A DNA stretch of 64,000 nucleotides from an uncultured Clostridia bacterium (GCA_944386455.1 CALXBC010000007.1:1-64000), one strand, 5' to 3'; counted from the first letter of the stretch, positions 8,242-17,166 are shown. Made by a program: numbers and translations. Notes: generated by a model not told the origin, from the sequence alone.

Positions 8242-9649
8242 GTTTTTACGATTGGTTCAAAATGAGCATATCAAAATATTCTCCAGGGTGAGCACCTGGA
8301 TTCTGGTCATTCTAATGGTAGTCGTGTCGGTAGGATACCACGGATTCATGAAGTTTGCGCAGTACCAGATGAACAATTATTCTTATGTGGAAGATATAGA
8401 CGACGTGATGGAAGGCTACAAAAACGAAATTCAGTATCTGGAAGCCGAAAAAAGCGCAGGCTATGAGTATCAGATTCAGGCATACGAATTTTTGATTGCG
8501 CATCAAATCACTTATAATGACTGGCGAAATACCGAGGTTTTCAGCCAGTTCAACAATAAAGCCAGTCTGGACGCAGAAACTGCGGCGGGCAATTTAACCG
8601 AAGCAGAGCTCGCTGCCCAGAGCAAAGAAATCCAGGATAATCTGGATCTGCTTGCCAAAAACGACTGGAAAGGCTATTTTGAAAGCCTGATCCGGTACAA
8701 TGAAGGCAATGCGGCTCTTACCGCGGAAGAAAAGGAAAACGCAAACTTTTATCATCAATACGCGGTGGAAAACAATCTTGACCCCTCCAAAGAGGATTGG
8801 AGAGCGACCCTTGCCCAGCAGATCCAGGGTCTGAGAACAGAGATCAGCACCCTTGAGCAGAGCACTCAGCAGGATCCGGAAGCGGCACTGCAGCTGGAAA
8901 AGCGCCGGGAAGAGCTGCTCCTCTGTGAATATCGCCTGGAGCATCAAATTCAAAGCTATGCGCAGCAAATCAGCTTCAATGAGGTACAGCGCATTGATTT
9001 CTGGACTGTTCTGGGCTTATCCAATATCATGATCGGCGTAGTCAGCATGATTATCATTATCTTCGCGGGCTCCTCGATTGCAAATGAATTCTCAACAGGC
9101 ACCGTCAAATTTTTGCTGATTAATCCCGTCAAACGATGGAAAATCTTTCTGTCCAAATATGTGACCATCCTTTCCATGTCGATTATGCTGGTTTTGGCGT
9201 TTTTTGTCACAAATACGCTTTGCTCCGGCCTGTTTTTCGGTCTGAGCGACATCATTGCCCCCTATCTGTATGTCTCCAACGGCGCAGTGCATTCGCTCCC
9301 CGGCTTGCTGTTCATACTCTGGCAGCATCTGCTTGGCAGTGTCAACCTCGTGGTTATGGGAACGCTGGCATTTGCCATTTCCTCCCTGCTGCGCAACTCC
9401 GCAGTTGCAATCGGCGTATCTGTGTTTGTTATGCTGGCCGGCAGCACCATCATCGCATTTATGAGTGCGCTGCAGCTTGACTGGGCAAGATTCTTTATCT
9501 TTGCCAACACAGACCTGAATGCGATCATCAACGGCAGCAGCAGTTTTCCCAATATGACAGTGGGCTTCTCCCTGTCGGTCATTGCGGTTCACATGATCAT
9601 TTTCTTCCTGACCGCATGGGACGGCTTTATGCGCCGCGAAAGCATTTAA
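8234..9649 (+). CDS. ABC-2 type transporter permease
   Basis: A 471-aa membrane subunit pairing with the preceding ATPase. It starts at TTG 8234 behind GAAGGAGG and overlaps the ATPase stop by 8 bases. One helix lies at residues 20-38, then an unusually long hydrophilic extracytoplasmic region (about 45-250) rich in Glu, Gln and Ala with coiled-coil character, then five helices in the C-terminal half (about 258-470, including IGVVSMIIIIFAGSSIANEF). The ABC2_membrane motif NEFSTGTVKFLLINPVKRW is clear. A large loop after helix 1 is known in bacitracin- and lantibiotic-type exporters. Ends at a strong terminator. Confidence 0.83.
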   Translation: MGKFLRLVQNEHIKIFSRVSTWILVILMVVVSVGYHGFMKFAQYQMNNYSYVEDIDDVMEGYKNEIQYLEAEKSAGYEYQIQAYEFLIAHQITYNDWRNTEVFSQFNNKASLDAETAAGNLTEAELAAQSKEIQDNLDLLAKNDWKGYFESLIRYNEGNAALTAEEKENANFYHQYAVENNLDPSKEDWRATLAQQIQGLRTEISTLEQSTQQDPEAALQLEKRREELLLCEYRLEHQIQSYAQQISFNEVQRIDFWTVLGLSNIMIGVVSMIIIIFAGSSIANEFSTGTVKFLLINPVKRWKIFLSKYVTILSMSIMLVLAFFVTNTLCSGLFFGLSDIIAPYLYVSNGAVHSLPGLLFILWQHLLGSVNLVVMGTLAFAISSLLRNSAVAIGVSVFVMLAGSTIIAFMSALQLDWARFFIFANTDLNAIINGSSSFPNMTVGFSLSVIAVHMIIFFLTAWDGFMRRESI

Positions 9650-9663
9650 AAATACAATCGCCA

Positions 9664-9707
9664 AAAACAGCGCTCCCCGCCGGATACCCGGCGGAGAGCG
9701 CTGTTTT
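9664..9707. terminator. Bidirectional terminator
   Basis: Hairpin AAAACAGCGCTC...GAGCGCTGTTTT with an inner CCGCCGG/CCGGCGG stem, between the convergent ABC permease and AraC genes. Confidence 0.85.
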
Positions 9708-9711
9708 ACCG

Positions 9712-10620
9712 CTATCCGGCATTATGATGCCGATATGCTGCAGGCGGTTCTCCCACCTCTCTGACAAAATATTTGACGAAATGAGAACTATCATAAAAGC
9801 CGCATTCCTGTGCGATCTCTGTAATGGTCTGTGAGGTTGTCACAAGCAAATCCTTTGCTTTGTCCAGCCGGCAAATCATTTGGTATTCTGTCGGGGTGAT
9901 CTTGCAAACAGCTGAAAAATGCCGCAGATAGGTGGAGCGCGACATGCCAATCTGCCTGCCCAGCCATTCGGCGGTCAGCTTCTCCGAAAAATGCGCCCGA
10001 ATATATTCCATGCTTTGCAGAATGAAACGAAAATCCGAGTCATCCTGTTCCCTGTCACTGTTTAACTGTGACATTTCCAAGCTTAAAATACCGATCAGGT
10101 AAAGCGTATAAGCATTCATCATGCTGTTCTTTCCTGCATATTCCATGCCTCTCATCTGTTCCAGAAGCTCAAGCTTTTCTTTTAACGCCTGAAGCTGATG
10201 AGCAGGAAGAAACAAAAATAAATTTTTATCCACCACCCCACGCAAAAAAGGTTCGATTTCAAATAACGCAGTATATCCCGGGAATGCGTGCAGTTCTCTG
10301 GCATAGCGCCGGAAATAGGAACAGTGAATCAAAATATGATAGACATCCAGGCTGCTGTAAGGATAATATCCATGGGCAATATGAGGGGGAATAATAAAAA
10401 CATTTCCGGCAGAAACCTCACAGCTTCCCTCCCCTATATAATGTCTTCCTGTGCCATTTAAGACGATGTTCACCTCATAAAACTCATGACGGTGCATTCC
10501 GATTGCATAGCTTTTATGAAGCCCCGGAATCACATATTCCAGTTCTTCCCCGCTGAAAACGTCCTTATGACTCCAGTTTTTTCTGTCCTTTGTTTCTTCT
10601 TCCAGCTTCTGCGGATACAT
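9712..10620 (-). CDS. AraC family transcriptional regulator
   Basis: A 302-aa regulator with an N-terminal cupin-like effector domain (about residues 25-150; EFYEVNIVLNGTGRHYIGE, FIIPPHIAHGYYP) and two C-terminal helix-turn-helix motifs (about 195-300; LTAEWLGRQIGMSRSTYLRHF and ITEIAQECGFYDSSHFVKYF). Such proteins usually control sugar-uptake or glycosidase genes next to them. Its divergent neighbour is the remnant of an LplB-type sugar permease, so its ancestral target operon has probably been deleted. A TGG-TAAAAT extended -10 on this strand lies at 10642-10650, inside the permease remnant. Confidence 0.87.
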   Translation of the reverse strand: MYPQKLEEETKDRKNWSHKDVFSGEELEYVIPGLHKSYAIGMHRHEFYEVNIVLNGTGRHYIGEGSCEVSAGNVFIIPPHIAHGYYPYSSLDVYHILIHCSYFRRYARELHAFPGYTALFEIEPFLRGVVDKNLFLFLPAHQLQALKEKLELLEQMRGMEYAGKNSMMNAYTLYLIGILSLEMSQLNSDREQDDSDFRFILQSMEYIRAHFSEKLTAEWLGRQIGMSRSTYLRHFSAVCKITPTEYQMICRLDKAKDLLVTTSQTITEIAQECGFYDSSHFVKYFVREVGEPPAAYRHHNAG

Positions 10621-10642
10621 TAGGCTGCCTCCTTTGATGTGA

Positions 10643-10835
10643 TTTTACCAGAGAATCATTTACATCACCTTGCCTTCTATTATGCCAACGGTAACGATCC
10701 TGATGATATTGGGAATCAGCGGAATATTAGGCTCCAACTTTGACCAGCATTATCTGCTGAACAATGCCGCGGTTTCTGAAGTAATGGAAACCATTGATAC
10801 CTATGTATTCCGGATGGGTATGTCTTTGGGGCGGT
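10643..10835 (+). pseudogene. Fragment of an LplB-type sugar ABC permease
   Basis: Translated from 10643 the frame reads FYQRIIYITLPSIMPTVTIL and continues to ETIDTYVFRMGMSLGRY. This is the C-terminal portion of carbohydrate ABC permeases of the LplB/YtcP group, where the EAA-loop (W/FQR.xxITLPSI) is followed by GGIL..NFDQ and DTYV(Y/F)R. An in-frame TGA lies just before (10640), no N-terminal part exists, and after GRY the match ends where family members would continue S(Y/F)ATAVGLFKS. So both ends are missing and this is a relic. Confidence 0.72.
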
Positions 10836-11441
10836 ATGCCCGATGTCATCTGTACCACAGGAATGTCAGCAGAAGATATCCTTCAGCATGTCTATGCTTC
10901 CAGTATTCAGGTGCTGGAGGATTGTATGACGATTACAGATTTGGAAATGATAGACACTGTCGTCAACAAAATGCTGTCAGCTCATTCGATTCATTTCATC
11001 GGTACCGGTTTTTCGGGTCTGAGCGCGCAATATGCCTGTACCAAGTTTTTTAGGATTGGGCTGCCGTGCATTTTTGAACCGGATACCACAATCAGACGGA
11101 TGCGGATATCCTTGACGCAAAAAGACGATCTGGTTTTTGCGATCTCCTCCTCGGGGCGAAGCAAGGAAATTGTAGAATGCGCAAGGATTGCAAAAAAATG
11201 TGGAGCAAGCGTGGTTTCGCTTTCTGATTTTACCTTTTCTGCCTTGTCAAAGGTCTCGGACTGGAATTTGTATACTACACCAAGAAACATGAATATTTTC
11301 ATGAATATCGATATGCCGCTGACAATCGGCCAGCTGATGGTACTGGACACGATCTATGTTTTCTGCTGCAGAAAGCTGGAAAAAAGAGCAACTGAACGGT
11401 ATCATCTGACCCAGATTGCCACAGATGAGGAAAAGCTATAA
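10836..11441 (+). pseudogene. RpiR/MurR-type regulator lacking its HTH domain
   Basis: From GMPDVICTTGMSAEDIL onward (frame ending 11441) this encodes the linker and SIS sugar-phosphate domain of an RpiR family regulator: IHFIGTGFSGLSAQYACTKF, then DLVFAISSSGRSKEIVECAR (phosphate-binding SSSGRS) and GASVVSLSDF. The usual N-terminal helix-turn-helix of about 75 residues is absent; the sequence upstream belongs to the permease relic in another frame. A free-standing SIS protein starting at ATG 10794 (215 aa) could still be made, but has no good ribosome site. Most likely a deletion product. Confidence 0.7.
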
Positions 11442-11457
11442 GGTTTTTCATGCCGAG

Positions 11458-11493
11458 AAAGCAGAGCTGATTTGACATCAGCTCTGCTTTTTT
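11458..11493 (+). terminator. Terminator after the RpiR remnant
   Basis: Stem AAAGCAGAGCTGAT / ATCAGCTCTGCTTT with a five-base loop, followed by T residues. 11494-11637 holds nothing recognisable. Confidence 0.8.
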
Positions 11494-11637
11494 GATTCAT
11501 GTATGACTCTTTTCCCTTGACAGCCGGCCTTTCAGGCGATCCGCCGCAGTTCGTCGCCTGATTTTGGATTGATCCGCTGCCTTCTGTTTGAGACTTACTG
11601 CCGACGGTCAATTGTTAACAAGGCGCAAAATAAACAT

Positions 11638-11677
11638 GCGAAAGCCTGCATGGCCGACTTGCCATGCAGGCTTTCGC
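11638..11677 (-). terminator. Terminator of the sugar ABC operon
   Basis: 17-bp stem GCGAAAGCCTGCATGGC / GCCATGCAGGCTTTCGC with a six-base loop, T-rich on the leftward strand, 40 bases beyond the lipoprotein gene. Confidence 0.75.
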
Positions 11678-11715
11678 TGTGCTAAATTTTATATAGGAGG
11701 GAGAGATAGCGAAAA

Positions 11716-12786
11716 TTAACCTTCATAAACGATGTTGCTCTTGATCAGCTCATCCACGTTTTCGGCATTCCACCACTGTCCGGCGATACCGACGGTCTCG
11801 GTAACGTCCTTCTTCTCGATCGCGTTGATGACCTGCTCTACCGCCTGATAACCGATCTGATAGGAGTCCTGCGCAACGGAACCGACCAGCTTCGGACCGG
11901 AGGTTGCTTTCATCCAATCGATCTGCTTTGTGCCTGCGTCAAATCCGCAGAACTTGATGTTATCATATTTGTTGCCGGCAGCTGCGATCGCGTCACTGAC
12001 CTGCTTCACAACACCCTCGTTGCACATATAAAGTGCATTGATGCCTTTTTCATACAGGGCTTCCAGAGCGGTTCTGTAAGCGTTGTCCGCGTCACCCGGT
12101 TTTACTTCTTTTTCAATGGTGACCTTGCCCTTTGTGGTCTCGTCTGCCTCAGCTAACGCCTTGAATTTCTCCTCAAAGCCGCCTGCACGATCAATACCGG
12201 TCTGGGTCTCGTCATGCTGAATGATACCGACTACATACTTTTCGCTTGCAGCAATATCAGCCTTGATCTCGTTAAAGAAGTTCTCTGCTGCCAACGCGGC
12301 CGCGTCACGGTTGCTGGTCGCAACAGAGGCGATGATCGGGTTCTTGTTCATGTCGTCCAGCGCCTTGATATCGTTAGCCCAGACACCGCTGTCGAACTGA
12401 ACCACAGGGATCCCCTTGTCATACGCCTGGCTCAAAACATTGGTAAAGCCCTCGCCGATAGTACCGATCACGATACCGGCAGCGCCCTGGGAAACAGCAG
12501 TGGTCGCCATTTCCAGCTGACTCGGCAGATCCTTCGCGGACTCACTGGCCGGACCGCGGAAGTTGATGGTATAGCCGCGATCTTTTGCAGCAGCCTCGGC
12601 TCCGGCTTTGACCGACTGCCAGAATGCATGAGAATCACCCTTCGCAACAACATAGATTGTCTTGCTGCCGCTGCCGCCGCTCTCGCCGCCTTCACCGTTA
12701 TTGTTACATCCGGTAAATGCAACTGCCAAAGAAGCGGTCATGGCTCCTGCCAGTAAAACAGATAACACTTTTTTTGCTGTTTTCAT
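11716..12786 (-). CDS. Sugar ABC transporter substrate-binding lipoprotein (RbsB-like)
   Basis: A 356-aa exported lipoprotein: signal peptide MKTAKKVLSVLLAGAMTASL with a lipobox ending FTGC (Cys27), then a Gly/Ser/Glu linker, then a type I periplasmic-binding fold (IYVVAKGDSHAFWQSVKAGA, GIVIGTIGEGF, GIPVVQFDSG, NALYMCNEGVVKQ, KFCGFDAG). It would capture a pentose or related sugar (ribose, xylose, allose and similar) for the permease and ATPase encoded just upstream. The exact sugar cannot be read off. It is the last gene of the three-gene leftward operon; a 60-base gap separates it from the permease gene. Confidence 0.88.
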   Translation of the reverse strand: MKTAKKVLSVLLAGAMTASLAVAFTGCNNNGEGGESGGSGSKTIYVVAKGDSHAFWQSVKAGAEAAAKDRGYTINFRGPASESAKDLPSQLEMATTAVSQGAAGIVIGTIGEGFTNVLSQAYDKGIPVVQFDSGVWANDIKALDDMNKNPIIASVATSNRDAAALAAENFFNEIKADIAASEKYVVGIIQHDETQTGIDRAGGFEEKFKALAEADETTKGKVTIEKEVKPGDADNAYRTALEALYEKGINALYMCNEGVVKQVSDAIAAAGNKYDNIKFCGFDAGTKQIDWMKATSGPKLVGSVAQDSYQIGYQAVEQVINAIEKKDVTETVGIAGQWWNAENVDELIKSNIVYEG

Positions 12787-12846
12787 GAAAATTACCCTCT
12801 TTCTTTTTTATTTATTTTCTCTCCCTCATAGAGGAAAATACTGCCA

Positions 12847-14094
12847 TTATTTTTTGGGGGCCGCTTTCAACTTTTGGTACTCCGCCTTCCAGCTCACCTT
12901 GTAGTCCGCGATCCTCTTCTGCAGATCGGCGATCTGCTGTGCTTTTTCCGCCGCAGTCGCAGGATTGTTCTTGGCTGTCAGGATATCCATCTCATTTTGC
13001 AGCTCAGCAAGATGATCCTTTGCGGTCCGTTTAAACTTCTGTGCTTCGGTTTCGATCCTGACCTTCGCTGCATTCTTGGTCTTGATGATATCCATCAAAA
13101 CAGCAAGAACAACGATGACACCGGTCAGGACATAGGTCACATAAGTAGCGTTAACCGTCACGTTGAAGCCCGCTAAAACAAAGTTCAATCCGCTGCGGAT
13201 GACAACCAGCATCATCGCACCGATCACAGATCCGGTAATAGAAGCGATACCGCCTGCCGCGCTGGTTCCACCGATATAAACGCCCGCGATCGCATCCAGC
13301 TCCATGCCGTTACCGGTCGCAGAAGCCACGGTCGTAAAGGAAGCAGCCCAGAAAATCGCGGCCATTCCGGCAGCCATCCCGCCGATCACATAAGCGATGA
13401 TCTTGAATTTGTCCGTATTTACACCGGAGAGACGGGTCGCCTCTTCGTTACTGCCGATCGCCAGAATATATCGGCCGATCTTGCACTTATACATCAGATA
13501 CATACAAATGATCGCCAGCCCGATGACCCAAACCAGTCCGATCGGGAAGCCGTTCAGGTTGGAAAAGGTGCGGTTAAACCAGGTGCCGCTCGGGTAAAAG
13601 ATGTTGGGGTCTTTTACGATGATTGCGCTGAGGCCCCGGGCGATCATCATGGTGCCCAGCGTTGCGATAAAGGGCGGCAGCTTCAGCTTTGCCACCAGCA
13701 GCCCGTTGATCAGCCCGAACAATGTACCGATCAGGATCATGATCGGGATGGTTGCCCAGAGCGGAATCAGCTCGCTGGTGTACATTTTGCCCGCAACCAC
13801 TGCGGAGGCGATACAGACCGTGCCGATTGACAGGTCGATCCCTCCGGTCGCAATCACAAAGGTTACGCCTAAGCCCATCACAGCATAGGGAGCCAAGGAC
13901 TGTGCCATACTGACAATATTGTATTCATTCAAAAAGTTGCCGTTGAGCGCACCGAAAATAAGAATCAAAATAATCAGTGCGGCGATAATAATGATATTCT
14001 GCTTGCCCTTGGTCACAACCGAATTTCCCAGCCTGACGCCGGTCCTTCTCATCTGTCTGGAGAAGGTCAGTTTTGGTGCTTGGTTCATCTCCAT
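12847..14094 (-). CDS. Ribose-type sugar ABC permease with C-terminal coiled coil
   Basis: A 415-aa permease of the RbsC/XylH family. The start at 14094 (MEMNQAPKLT) follows GGGAGGG by eight bases and lies just past the ATPase stop. About eight to ten helices span residues 30-330; family motifs are GLGVTFVIATGGIDLSIG and PPFIATLGTMMIARG, and later GRYILAIGSNEEATRLSG (the cytosolic loop contacting the ATPase). Family members usually end near residue 320-340. Here a charged, helical tail of about 80 residues follows (KNAAKVRIETEAQKFKR to KAAPKK), with heptad-like spacing suggesting a cytosolic coiled coil. Its role is unknown. Confidence 0.87.
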   Translation of the reverse strand: MEMNQAPKLTFSRQMRRTGVRLGNSVVTKGKQNIIIIAALIILILIFGALNGNFLNEYNIVSMAQSLAPYAVMGLGVTFVIATGGIDLSIGTVCIASAVVAGKMYTSELIPLWATIPIMILIGTLFGLINGLLVAKLKLPPFIATLGTMMIARGLSAIIVKDPNIFYPSGTWFNRTFSNLNGFPIGLVWVIGLAIICMYLMYKCKIGRYILAIGSNEEATRLSGVNTDKFKIIAYVIGGMAAGMAAIFWAASFTTVASATGNGMELDAIAGVYIGGTSAAGGIASITGSVIGAMMLVVIRSGLNFVLAGFNVTVNATYVTYVLTGVIVVLAVLMDIIKTKNAAKVRIETEAQKFKRTAKDHLAELQNEMDILTAKNNPATAAEKAQQIADLQKRIADYKVSWKAEYQKLKAAPKK

Positions 14095-14098
14095 GTTC

Positions 14099-15598
14099 TC
14101 ATCCCTCCCGCATTGTTGCATACTTCATGATAACTTCCTGATCCGCGTCCTGAATATCGAGCTCTGCCGTCTTGCGTCCCTCGCACATCACGATGACACG
14201 GTCGCTCAGCCGCTGGATCTCGGCCAGCTCAGAGGAAATCATAATCACTGATTTTCCGCCTTTGACCAGCTTTTCCATCAGCTCATACATTTCGCTTTTT
14301 GCTCCGACGTCGATACCGCGGGTCGGTTCATCAAAAATAAAGATATCGGAGTTTTTCATCAGCCATCTGGCGATGATGACCTTTTGCTGATTTCCTCCGG
14401 AAAGGTTCTTGAGCAGCTGGTCCATGGACGGTGTTTTGGTGCGCAGCGCCTTGTTGACCACCTCAGCATCCTCGCGGATTTTGCGGTCGTTAATCCAGCC
14501 GAATTTTGTATATTTATCAATGGAACTCAAAGCTGTATTTTCCGCCACGGATTTAATCAGAAGCAGTCCATACTGCTTTCTGTCTTCCGAAAGATAACAG
14601 ATTCCGTGCTTGACCGCTTCATGCGGCGTACGAATATCGACCTTTTTCCCATTGACATAGATCTCTCCGCTGTCAAATTTGTCCGCGCCATAGATTGCAC
14701 GGGCAACCTCTGTCCGACCGGCGCCCATCAGCCCGGAGAAGCCGAGAATTTCTCCCCGCTTCAGCTTAAAGCTGACATTTTTGATGGTGTTGCCGCTGCA
14801 AAGATTTTTGACTTCCAGGACAGTTTCTGCATCCTCCGGAACCATGTTTTTTTCTTTTCTGTCGCCGTAAATCACTCGGCCGACCATCATTTTGACGATC
14901 TCATCCTTCGTGGTCTCCTTGGTGTTCACGGTTCCTACATACTCGCCGTCCCGCATGACCGTCACACGGTCGGATATACGGTTGATCTCATCCATACGGT
15001 GAGATATGTAGATCATCCCGATTCCCTTTTGGCGAAGATCGTTCATGATGCTGAACAGCTCTTCTACCTCCAGCTGGGTCAGCGCCGCTGTCGGCTCGTC
15101 CAGGATCAGCAGCTTGGAATCATGGGAAACCGCCTTTGCGATTTCAACCATCTGCTGTTTTCCAACCGTCAGCGTACCCAGCTTAACAGTCGGATCAATA
15201 TTGACGCCGATCCGGTCAAAAAGTGCGCGGGCATCGTCTTCCATCTTCTTGTCGTTGATGTAAAATCCACCCCGCATCGCTTCTCTGCCGATAAAAATGT
15301 TTTGCGCCACCGTCAGATGATTCATCATATTCAGTTCCTGATGAATGATACTGATACCGGCTTTTTGCGACTCCGCAATATTGTTGAACCTGACAGGCTT
15401 GCCAAACAGCAGGATTTCCCCGCCGTCACGCTGATGGATACCGCAGAGAACTTTCATCAGGGTCGACTTTCCGGCGCCATTTTCTCCCATCAATGCGAGC
15501 ACCTCGCCTGCACGAAGCTCCAGCTGCACTGATTTGAGGGCGTGTACGCCAGAGAAGCGCTTCTCAATGTCTTTCATCTGCAAAATCACTTCATTCAA
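14099..15598 (-). CDS. Sugar ABC transporter ATPase (RbsA/MglA-like, two domains)
   Basis: A 499-aa fused double ATPase that powers the permease. Domain 1: Walker A GENGAGKSTLMKVL (about residues 37-50), signature-position sequence LTVGKQQMVEIAKA, Walker B LLILDEPTAAL. Domain 2: degenerate P-loop GLMGAGRTEVAR (typical of this family), signature LSGGNQQKVIIARWL, Walker B FIFDEPTRGIDVG. Length and architecture are standard for ribose/galactose/xylose importers. GGGGGAGGG precedes the ATG on this strand. It is the first gene of the operon; the 434-base region upstream carries repeated operator-like sequences and a divergent AraC gene. Confidence 0.92.
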   Translation of the reverse strand: MNEVILQMKDIEKRFSGVHALKSVQLELRAGEVLALMGENGAGKSTLMKVLCGIHQRDGGEILLFGKPVRFNNIAESQKAGISIIHQELNMMNHLTVAQNIFIGREAMRGGFYINDKKMEDDARALFDRIGVNIDPTVKLGTLTVGKQQMVEIAKAVSHDSKLLILDEPTAALTQLEVEELFSIMNDLRQKGIGMIYISHRMDEINRISDRVTVMRDGEYVGTVNTKETTKDEIVKMMVGRVIYGDRKEKNMVPEDAETVLEVKNLCSGNTIKNVSFKLKRGEILGFSGLMGAGRTEVARAIYGADKFDSGEIYVNGKKVDIRTPHEAVKHGICYLSEDRKQYGLLLIKSVAENTALSSIDKYTKFGWINDRKIREDAEVVNKALRTKTPSMDQLLKNLSGGNQQKVIIARWLMKNSDIFIFDEPTRGIDVGAKSEMYELMEKLVKGGKSVIMISSELAEIQRLSDRVIVMCEGRKTAELDIQDADQEVIMKYATMREG

Positions 15599-15770
15599 GT
15601 CTGTTCCCTCCCCCTTATGTTTTTAACAGCAACCGCAAAAACAGTCAATTCTTCCCGTCTGCGTTTCTCCCTCCGTAGGAAAACTCGATTTCCCGAATCT
15701 GCCGTTTGCAGGCCGCTGTATCAGACCATTTATTCACAAAAAGCAACGAAATGATCGATAATTATCTCGT

Positions 15771-15785
15771 TTGGAACCGTTTGAC
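15771..15785. promoter_or_regulatory. Possible cre (CcpA) site
   Basis: TTGGAACCGTTTGAC matches the catabolite-responsive element pattern WTGNAANCGNWNNCW with one mismatch. Its position upstream of a sugar ABC operon, and an HPr with Ser46 elsewhere in the window, make this plausible but weak. Confidence 0.3.
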
Positions 15786-15837
15786 CGCCGAATCGTCGGC
15801 AAAGTCAGCAAGTTGTATAAAGTTTTTCCACTAACTA

Positions 15838-15851
15838 TACTAATTTTATCG
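15838..15851 (+). repeat. Operator-like direct repeat, copy 1
   Basis: TACTAATTTTATCG, identical to 15932-15945. It lies in the A/T-rich region between the divergent sugar ATPase and AraC genes. A related inverted form (ATTGATAAAATA) occurs near 15885. Candidate AraC-protein binding site. Confidence 0.5.
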
Positions 15852-15931
15852 AAAAATCTTATGTTTTCATTCTAAACGAAAAATTGATAAAATACAATGA
15901 ACAAAATTGTTTATTTTTTATAGCAAGATTG

Positions 15932-15945
15932 TACTAATTTTATCG
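15932..15945 (+). repeat. Operator-like direct repeat, copy 2
   Basis: TACTAATTTTATCG, 94 bases after copy 1 and ending 6 bases before the -35 of the AraC gene promoter. This spacing would suit looping or autoregulation. Confidence 0.5.
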
Positions 15946-15951
15946 CTTTAG

Positions 15952-15980
15952 TTGACTAATATTGTGATGTGGTGTATAAT
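15952..15980 (+). promoter_or_regulatory. Promoter of the AraC regulator gene
   Basis: -35 TTGACT (15952-15957), 17-base spacer, -10 TATAAT (15975-15980). The rest of the 434-base gap (15599-16032) holds the repeats and possible cre site listed separately; no gene is seen in it. Confidence 0.8.
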
Positions 15981-16032
15981 AAAAGCAGCTTAAAATGCCT
16001 TAAAACAGGCGCTGCGGAAGGGGTGTACGATT

Positions 16033-16908
16033 TTGAAGGTACTGCATCGATATAATACGCGGGAACGGCAGCACTACTTGCTGGACAAACATTATACTTT
16101 TCACTTAAAGCCGCGTTTACTGTATTCCGGCTATCTGAGCAAAAATGATGACTGGCATGAAAGAGAGCATTCTCATGATTTCGCTGAAATTATTTTTATC
16201 CTGGACGGACATGGAGCGGTATATGTGGATGGCATCGGACGCAGTCTGAAAAAGGGCGACCTGGTCATTTATAATGCCGGTGTAACTCATTACGAATCCA
16301 GTGATCCTGACGAACCGCTGGAGGCACAGTTTATTGCATTTGACAAATTTGAGATCACCGATCTTCAGCCAAATTGTTTTTTGCCGCCTCAGTATGATTT
16401 TCTTTATCATACTGAAGATATGTATGATGATTTTAAAAAGTATTTTAATACGATCATTGAGGAAACCATTAATAAAAAGCAATTCTATGCGGAAATTGCG
16501 CAAAACGCATCTCATACGCTCATTATGTACTTGTTTCGGATGCTCAACCGGACCGAGGGAACCAATGAGCTGCTGCGGCGCAATGAGGCGCTGATGCGGG
16601 CAATTCAGTATATTGACGAGCATTTTCTGGAAGATATCAGTCTGGATCTCATCGCTGAGCGGTGTTTCGTCAACAAATACCATCTGTCCCATCTGTTTGC
16701 CAAATATGAAGGAACCACCATCGGAAAATATATTTTGGCCAAGCGGCTGGAAGAGGCGAAACGGCTGCTGCATTTTACAGAGCTTTCTGTGCTCGAAATT
16801 TCTCAACAGTCCGGCTTTAACGATTTGAGCTATTTCTGCAGAGCATTCAAAAAAGAAGTCGGCGTTACTCCCAGACAGTACCGTAAATCACTGATAAGTA
16901 TTCCATAA
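16033..16908 (+). CDS. AraC family transcriptional regulator (sugar operon)
   Basis: A 291-aa regulator starting at TTG 16033, placed nine bases after GGAAGGGG; no ATG gives a full N-terminus. The N-terminal cupin domain carries the HEREHSHDFAEIIFILDG stretch (metal-site-like His/Glu of the cupin) and GDLVIYNAGVTHYE. The C-terminal domain (about 185-288) has both HTH motifs: ISLDLIAERCFVNKYHLSHL and VLEISQQSGFNDLSYFCRAF, then PRQYRKS. It is divergent from the ribose-type operon and very likely its regulator, responding to the imported sugar. Confidence 0.88.
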   Translation: MKVLHRYNTRERQHYLLDKHYTFHLKPRLLYSGYLSKNDDWHEREHSHDFAEIIFILDGHGAVYVDGIGRSLKKGDLVIYNAGVTHYESSDPDEPLEAQFIAFDKFEITDLQPNCFLPPQYDFLYHTEDMYDDFKKYFNTIIEETINKKQFYAEIAQNASHTLIMYLFRMLNRTEGTNELLRRNEALMRAIQYIDEHFLEDISLDLIAERCFVNKYHLSHLFAKYEGTTIGKYILAKRLEEAKRLLHFTELSVLEISQQSGFNDLSYFCRAFKKEVGVTPRQYRKSLISIP

Positions 16909-17001
16909 GGACAAAAAATCTCCGTGCTTTTTCCGTTTCTTTTTCAGACAAAACGGTCTTTAGGACAGCGTCAGATCTGGTTATGAGGCCTCGGCGCAGA
17001 A

Positions 17002-17030
17002 TTGACTTTTTGGCACAGATACAGTAAAAT
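17002..17030 (+). promoter_or_regulatory. Promoter of the cysteine-synthase-like gene
   Basis: -35 TTGACT (17002-17007), 17-base spacer, -10 TAAAAT (17025-17030), about 135 bases before the start codon. Confidence 0.6.
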
Positions 17031-17166
17031 AGATATCATTGTATCATTTTGCTGCACCCATCCGGGGAAAGCCGAATATAACTGTAATATAATATATCTT
17101 TCTGTCCGTTTACCGTGACAAAGACAGATCAAGTATGAACAGCCGCATAAAAGGGAATGATGAATC

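Noticed and set aside
10794..11441. Intact 215-aa SIS-domain regulator
   Set aside because: No ribosome site, the helix-turn-helix is missing and the sequence upstream belongs to a permease in a different frame; annotated as a remnant.
15599..15840. A specific leftward promoter for the sugar ABC operon
   Set aside because: Several weak -10-like sequences (TATACA, TAGAAT) exist on that strand but none with a good -35; I could not choose one.
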